Part shown: positions 60,798-64,000 of the stretch, in pieces | Numbering within the stretch: the first letter of the stretch is position 1 | Layout of the letters: every line of letters starts with the position of its first letter | Source: Thalassospira xianhensis MCCC 1A02616 | Lineage (GTDB): Bacteria; Pseudomonadota; Alphaproteobacteria; Rhodospirillales; Thalassospiraceae | Assembly (NCBI RefSeq): GCF_003326475.1 | Contig: NZ_JPWA01000007.1 | Coordinates: 1 to 64,000, forward strand | DNA: 64,000 nt | Reading direction: 5' to 3' | The notes under the pieces: generated by a model | What the model saw: the letters and a program-made list of their open reading frames with translations, nothing else | Database searches by the model: none | Told to the model about the DNA's origin: nothing | Program-made: the position numbers and the translations under genes

Positions 60798-63225
60798 AAC
60801 TATCGCGTTTGGTCGTGTTTCGTGCGACCCGGCTTGATGCCACCAGCTTGCGCTGTTTTTTCGGTGTGGTTTTCTTCTTGCTCGCGGCCTTGGTACCAGG
60901 CTTTCCGCCCGGTTTTCCACCGCGGGGACCACCACCAGATGCACCGGTCTTATCCTTTGGATTGGCACGAAAGCCCGGTTTTGTCCCATGACGATGGCTG
61001 CGGTCACCCGGGCTGCCTCGGCGTTTTCCGCGCCCGCGTGGCCGTTCGATCAGGTCACGATCGGTAATATCGGCATGTCCCGCCAGACGAAGCGCAAGTG
61101 ACCCGGTTGCCGCGTCTGCCTCGGCAATGCGGACAACGACATCATCGCCCAGGCGGAATGTCTTGCCGCGATTTTGCCCGACCAGCGCATGACCGATGGC
61201 ATCATGCACATAATAATCATCGGGCAGGGTGGATATCGGGATCAAACCATCCGCGCCGGTCTCGTTGAGCGACACGAACAGGCCAAAATGCGTGACCCCC
61301 GAAACACGACCGGGGAATTCCGCACCGACCTTGTCTGCCATATAGGCCGCGACATAACGGTCGACCGCATCGCGTTCGGCCATCGCCGCACGACGTTCGG
61401 TGCCGGAAATGTCTTCGCCGATCTGTTCGAACCGCTCGCCATCTTCGGGTGGCAATCCGCCTTCGCCAAGTTTCAGACCCGCGATCAGGGCACGATGCAC
61501 CAGAAGATCGGCATAACGCCGGATCGGGGATGTGAAATGGGCGTATTTCTTAAGCGCAAGACCAAAGTGCCCGATATTGTCCGGGCTATACATCGCCTGT
61601 GACTGGCTGCGCAGCACAACCGTATTGATCAGCTCGGCCTCGGGGGTGTCCTTGGCCTGTTCAAGGATGCGGTTGAAATCACGCGGGCGCAGGACCGCCC
61701 CCTTGTTCAGCTTGTATCCGGCACCCTCAAGGAATTCATGAAGCGCCTCAAGCTTTTCCTCGCTCGGGGCATCGTGAATACGATACATGCAGGGCTGCTT
61801 GATCCGTTCAAGTTCCTCGGCCGCACAGACATTCGCCGCGACCATGAATTCCTCGATCAGCTTGTGGCTGTCAAAGCGTGCGCGAGGCGCAATGGCAATA
61901 ATCTGGCCCTTGTCATTCAGCTCGATCTTGCGTTCCGGAAGGTCAAGTTCCAGAACACCACGTCCTTTGCGTGCTTCAAGAAAGGCTTCATACGCCCCGT
62001 AAAGTGGCTTGATAATGGTTTCAAGCAGCGGACCGGTGGTGTCATCGGGATAGCCATCCATCGCGCGCTGAACCTGATCATAGGTCAGGCGCGCTGCTGA
62101 TCGCATTATGCCGCGACAGAATTTGTGACGCAGTTTGGTGCCGTGCCTGTTTAGCCACATCTCGACGGCCATACAGCCGCGATCTTCATGCGGAACCAGC
62201 GAACACCATCCGTTTGACAATTCAAACGGCAACATCGGTACAACCCGGTCCGGGAAATAACAACTGTTGCCGCGCTTTACCGCTTCACGGTCAAGTGCGT
62301 CATGCGGGCGCACATACCAGGACACATCGGCAATCGCGACCATGATGTGCCAGCCGCCTTCGTTTTCCGGATCGGGATCGGCTTCGGCCCACACGGCATC
62401 GTCAAAGTCGCGGGCATCGGCACCGTCGATCGTCACCAGCGGAATATCGCGCAGATCGGTGCGCTTGCCCATTGGCGTTGCCTTGGACTCACGCGCCTGT
62501 AATTCGACTTCGGGCGGGAATTCAAACGGAATGCCACGCGCATGGATCGATACCAGACTGATCGATTTCGGTTCGTTGATATTGCCAAAAACCTCGGTAA
62601 TCCGGCCCTTGCGCAGGCCAAAATGCTTACCCGGCAGAATTTCTGTCAGAACCAGCGCCCCGCCTTCAAGATCGGGATGATCATCCAGCGGCACGGCAAT
62701 CTCGCCTGCATCCTTGCGATCCGTGGGCACAACCCTGCCTTCGCGTTCATTGGGGCGGAAAATGCCCAGAACACGTTGCGGGCCGCTGCCCAGAACCCGC
62801 ATGATGCTGGCTTCATAGGTCTGCTTTCCGGTATAGCGCAGCTTGGCAAGGATCTTGTCGCCAATGCCCGGTGCGCTTGGTCCGCCGCGCCGGATCATTT
62901 TCACGTAAATTACCGGCGGTTCATAATCTTCTTTCCAGACATTAGGACGGGCAATCACTTCGCCTTCGTCATCAATGCCGGTGATTTCCAGTACCTCGAC
63001 AGGCGGCAGGCGGTCGGGTTTGTCAAACCGTCTGCGGCCCTTGACCACGTCACCACCGATTTTCAGATCCTTCAGAATCTTTTTAAGCTCGATCTTCGCA
63101 GCACCCTTGATGTTAAATGCGCGCGCAATCTCTCGCTTGCCCACCGGGGTGGGGCTCATATCGATGAATTCCATGATCTGTTCCCGGGTGGGGAACGGGG
63201 TTTTATTTTCTGTGTCGTTCGCCAA
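60796..63225 (-). CDS. rnr: ribonuclease R
   Basis: An 809-aa 3'-5' exoribonuclease that degrades structured RNA. An N-terminal HTH/cold-shock region precedes the RNB domain. That domain has DGADARDFDDAVWAE, the four-Asp metal site (residues ~271-285), and YAHFTSPIRRYADLLVHRAL. An S1 domain follows (FPGRVSGVTHFGLFVSL), then a ~95-residue Gly/Lys/Arg-rich tail. It starts at TTG 63225 behind AAGGA; no better start precedes PFPTREQI. Lies just downstream of topA. Confidence 0.93.
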   Translation of the reverse strand: MANDTENKTPFPTREQIMEFIDMSPTPVGKREIARAFNIKGAAKIELKKILKDLKIGGDVVKGRRRFDKPDRLPPVEVLEITGIDDEGEVIARPNVWKEDYEPPVIYVKMIRRGGPSAPGIGDKILAKLRYTGKQTYEASIMRVLGSGPQRVLGIFRPNEREGRVVPTDRKDAGEIAVPLDDHPDLEGGALVLTEILPGKHFGLRKGRITEVFGNINEPKSISLVSIHARGIPFEFPPEVELQARESKATPMGKRTDLRDIPLVTIDGADARDFDDAVWAEADPDPENEGGWHIMVAIADVSWYVRPHDALDREAVKRGNSCYFPDRVVPMLPFELSNGWCSLVPHEDRGCMAVEMWLNRHGTKLRHKFCRGIMRSAARLTYDQVQRAMDGYPDDTTGPLLETIIKPLYGAYEAFLEARKGRGVLELDLPERKIELNDKGQIIAIAPRARFDSHKLIEEFMVAANVCAAEELERIKQPCMYRIHDAPSEEKLEALHEFLEGAGYKLNKGAVLRPRDFNRILEQAKDTPEAELINTVVLRSQSQAMYSPDNIGHFGLALKKYAHFTSPIRRYADLLVHRALIAGLKLGEGGLPPEDGERFEQIGEDISGTERRAAMAERDAVDRYVAAYMADKVGAEFPGRVSGVTHFGLFVSLNETGADGLIPISTLPDDYYVHDAIGHALVGQNRGKTFRLGDDVVVRIAEADAATGSLALRLAGHADITDRDLIERPRGRGKRRGSPGDRSHRHGTKPGFRANPKDKTGASGGGPRGGKPGGKPGTKAASKKKTTPKKQRKLVASSRVARNTTKRDS

Positions 63226-63253
63226 CTTCGCGGCGTCCTTTCAATTTCATAGT

Positions 63254-63287
63254 CAAGAAAAGGAAGGCGGCGATTAGTTCGCCGCCT
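63254..63287 (-). terminator. possible terminator spanning the topA stop codon
   Basis: AGGCGGCGA (63265-63273) pairs with TCGCCGCCT (63279-63287). On the minus strand it is followed by TTCCTTTTCTTG. The stem includes the topA stop codon region. The T-run is broken, so termination before rnr is uncertain. Confidence 0.5.
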
Positions 63288-64000
63288 CTTTCTTCGTTGT
63301 TTTCTTCGCTGCGGGTTTCTTTGCAGCGGTCTTTTTGGCTGCGGGTTTCTTGGCAGCCGCCTTTTTCGTTGTTGTACTCTTAGCGGCGGCTTTGGTTGCC
63401 TTGGCCGGCTTGCCCGACTTGGCTTCCTTTTCCTTCAGCGCCGCAATGGCCATTTCCAGCGTGACATCTTCCTTGTTGGTATCACGTGGCAGATTGGCAT
63501 TGGTTTTCTTGTGTTTGACAAACGGTCCCCAACGGCCATCCGCCAGGAATATCGGTTCGCTGTCATCGGGATGTTTGCCGATTTCCTTGCCGGCTTTTTC
63601 GCGTTTGTCCGCAATAAGCGCAATCGCACGGTTTTCACCAACCGTCAGAACGTCATCCTCGGCCTTAAGCGATGCAAAGATGCTGCCTGCCTGAACATAG
63701 GGGCCAAACCGGCCGACATTGGCTTTGATTTCCTCGCCGGTGTCGGGGAAGACGCCCACCAGACGCGGCAATGTCAGCAATTCTTCAGCCTTGGTTAGAT
63801 CGACAACCGATGGCTCGAGCCCTTTCGGAAGCGATGTCCGCTTCGGCTTGACCTTCTTGGGTTTGCCGTTCTTGCCTTCGACTTCCTCTTCTTCACCCAG
63901 TTGCACGTAAACGCCATACGGGCCTTTGCGCAGGGTGATTTCCTTGCCGGTTTCCTTATCAATGCCAAGCACCTTGGGCCCGGAGTCAAGTTCGGAATCT
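63274..64000 (-). CDS. topA: DNA topoisomerase I, C-terminal part (5' end outside the window)
   Basis: The visible 242 codons are the C-terminal part of TopA, with topoisomerase C-terminal repeats (KVLGIDKETGKEITLRKGPYGVYVQLGE, GVFPDTGEEIKANVGRFGPYVQ and a third in PIFLADGRWGPFVKHKK). A ~45-residue lysine/alanine tail of AAKK repeats follows. The frame is open to the window end, so the catalytic domains are outside. The enzyme relaxes negative supercoils; the basic tail binds DNA and RNA polymerase in related proteins. Confidence 0.92.
   Translation of the reverse strand, partial: DSELDSGPKVLGIDKETGKEITLRKGPYGVYVQLGEEEEVEGKNGKPKKVKPKRTSLPKGLEPSVVDLTKAEELLTLPRLVGVFPDTGEEIKANVGRFGPYVQAGSIFASLKAEDDVLTVGENRAIALIADKREKAGKEIGKHPDDSEPIFLADGRWGPFVKHKKTNANLPRDTNKEDVTLEMAIAALKEKEAKSGKPAKATKAAAKSTTTKKAAAKKPAAKKTAAKKPAAKKTTKKEAAN

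Noticed and set aside
63300..63420. DNA repeats in the topA 3' end as a mobile or CRISPR-like repeat
   Set aside because: The repeats encode AAKK units of the basic tail typical of TopA and are imperfect at DNA level.
1..64000. tRNA, rRNA, IS elements, prophage and CRISPR
   Set aside because: No cloverleaf-like segment, transposase, integrase or spaced repeat array was seen in the intergenic regions.

Overview
The window is chromosomal DNA of an alphaproteobacterium, most likely Thalassospira or a close relative in Rhodospirillales. This is inferred from protein style, moderate GC content and gene content; no 16S rRNA is present. About 54 protein genes are packed tightly, many joined by 4-bp ATGA overlaps. 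No tRNA, rRNA, insertion sequence, phage gene or CRISPR array was seen.

Layout. (1) 1-15284 (+): a surface-polysaccharide locus with GT2 and GT4 glycosyltransferases, a methyltransferase, rfbD, rfbA, rfbC, galE, two polysaccharide pyruvyl transferases, an Asp-box protein and a tail-anchored coiled-coil protein. Three gene families occur as pairs, and rfbB is absent. (2) 15260-23847, mostly (-): an HD-GYP protein and two glycine-betaine/proline-type ABC systems, with a divergent MarR regulator whose control region carries two inverted repeats over both promoters, and an orphan second binding protein. (3) 24204-29279 (+): a PolB-like exonuclease, then two paralogous Fe(III)-binding proteins and one fused permease; no ATPase gene is nearby. 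(4) 29343-45280 (+): moeA and a beta-CASP RNA metallohydrolase, then a glycan cluster (two GT28-like, two GT4, histidine phosphatase, NodB-like deacetylase, small membrane protein). This cluster runs by overlapping genes into a complete oligopeptide/oligosaccharide-type ABC transporter and ends at a strong terminator. (5) 45333-51736 (-): two MFS exporters, a methyltransferase, mnmC and dusA. (6) 51879-64000: arsC/yffB-like and HAD genes (+), ggt and an alpha/beta hydrolase (-), a Crp-type regulator (+), DUF423 (+), rpmG (-), an S41 protease (-), DUF983 (-), an Hpt/pseudo-receiver protein (+), rnr (-) and the 3' part of topA (-).

How the parts fit. The first locus supplies dTDP-rhamnose and UDP-galactose and assembles a pyruvylated polysaccharide. 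The betaine systems serve osmoprotection. The 32-45 kb operon looks like an uncharacterised glycan assembly pathway coupled to a solute importer. The Crp-type protein carries the recognition residues for TGTGA-N6-TCACA. Two such sites were found: one upstream of fbpA1, and one just downstream of the crp gene at exactly the class II distance from a predicted 80-nt RNA that ends in a strong terminator.
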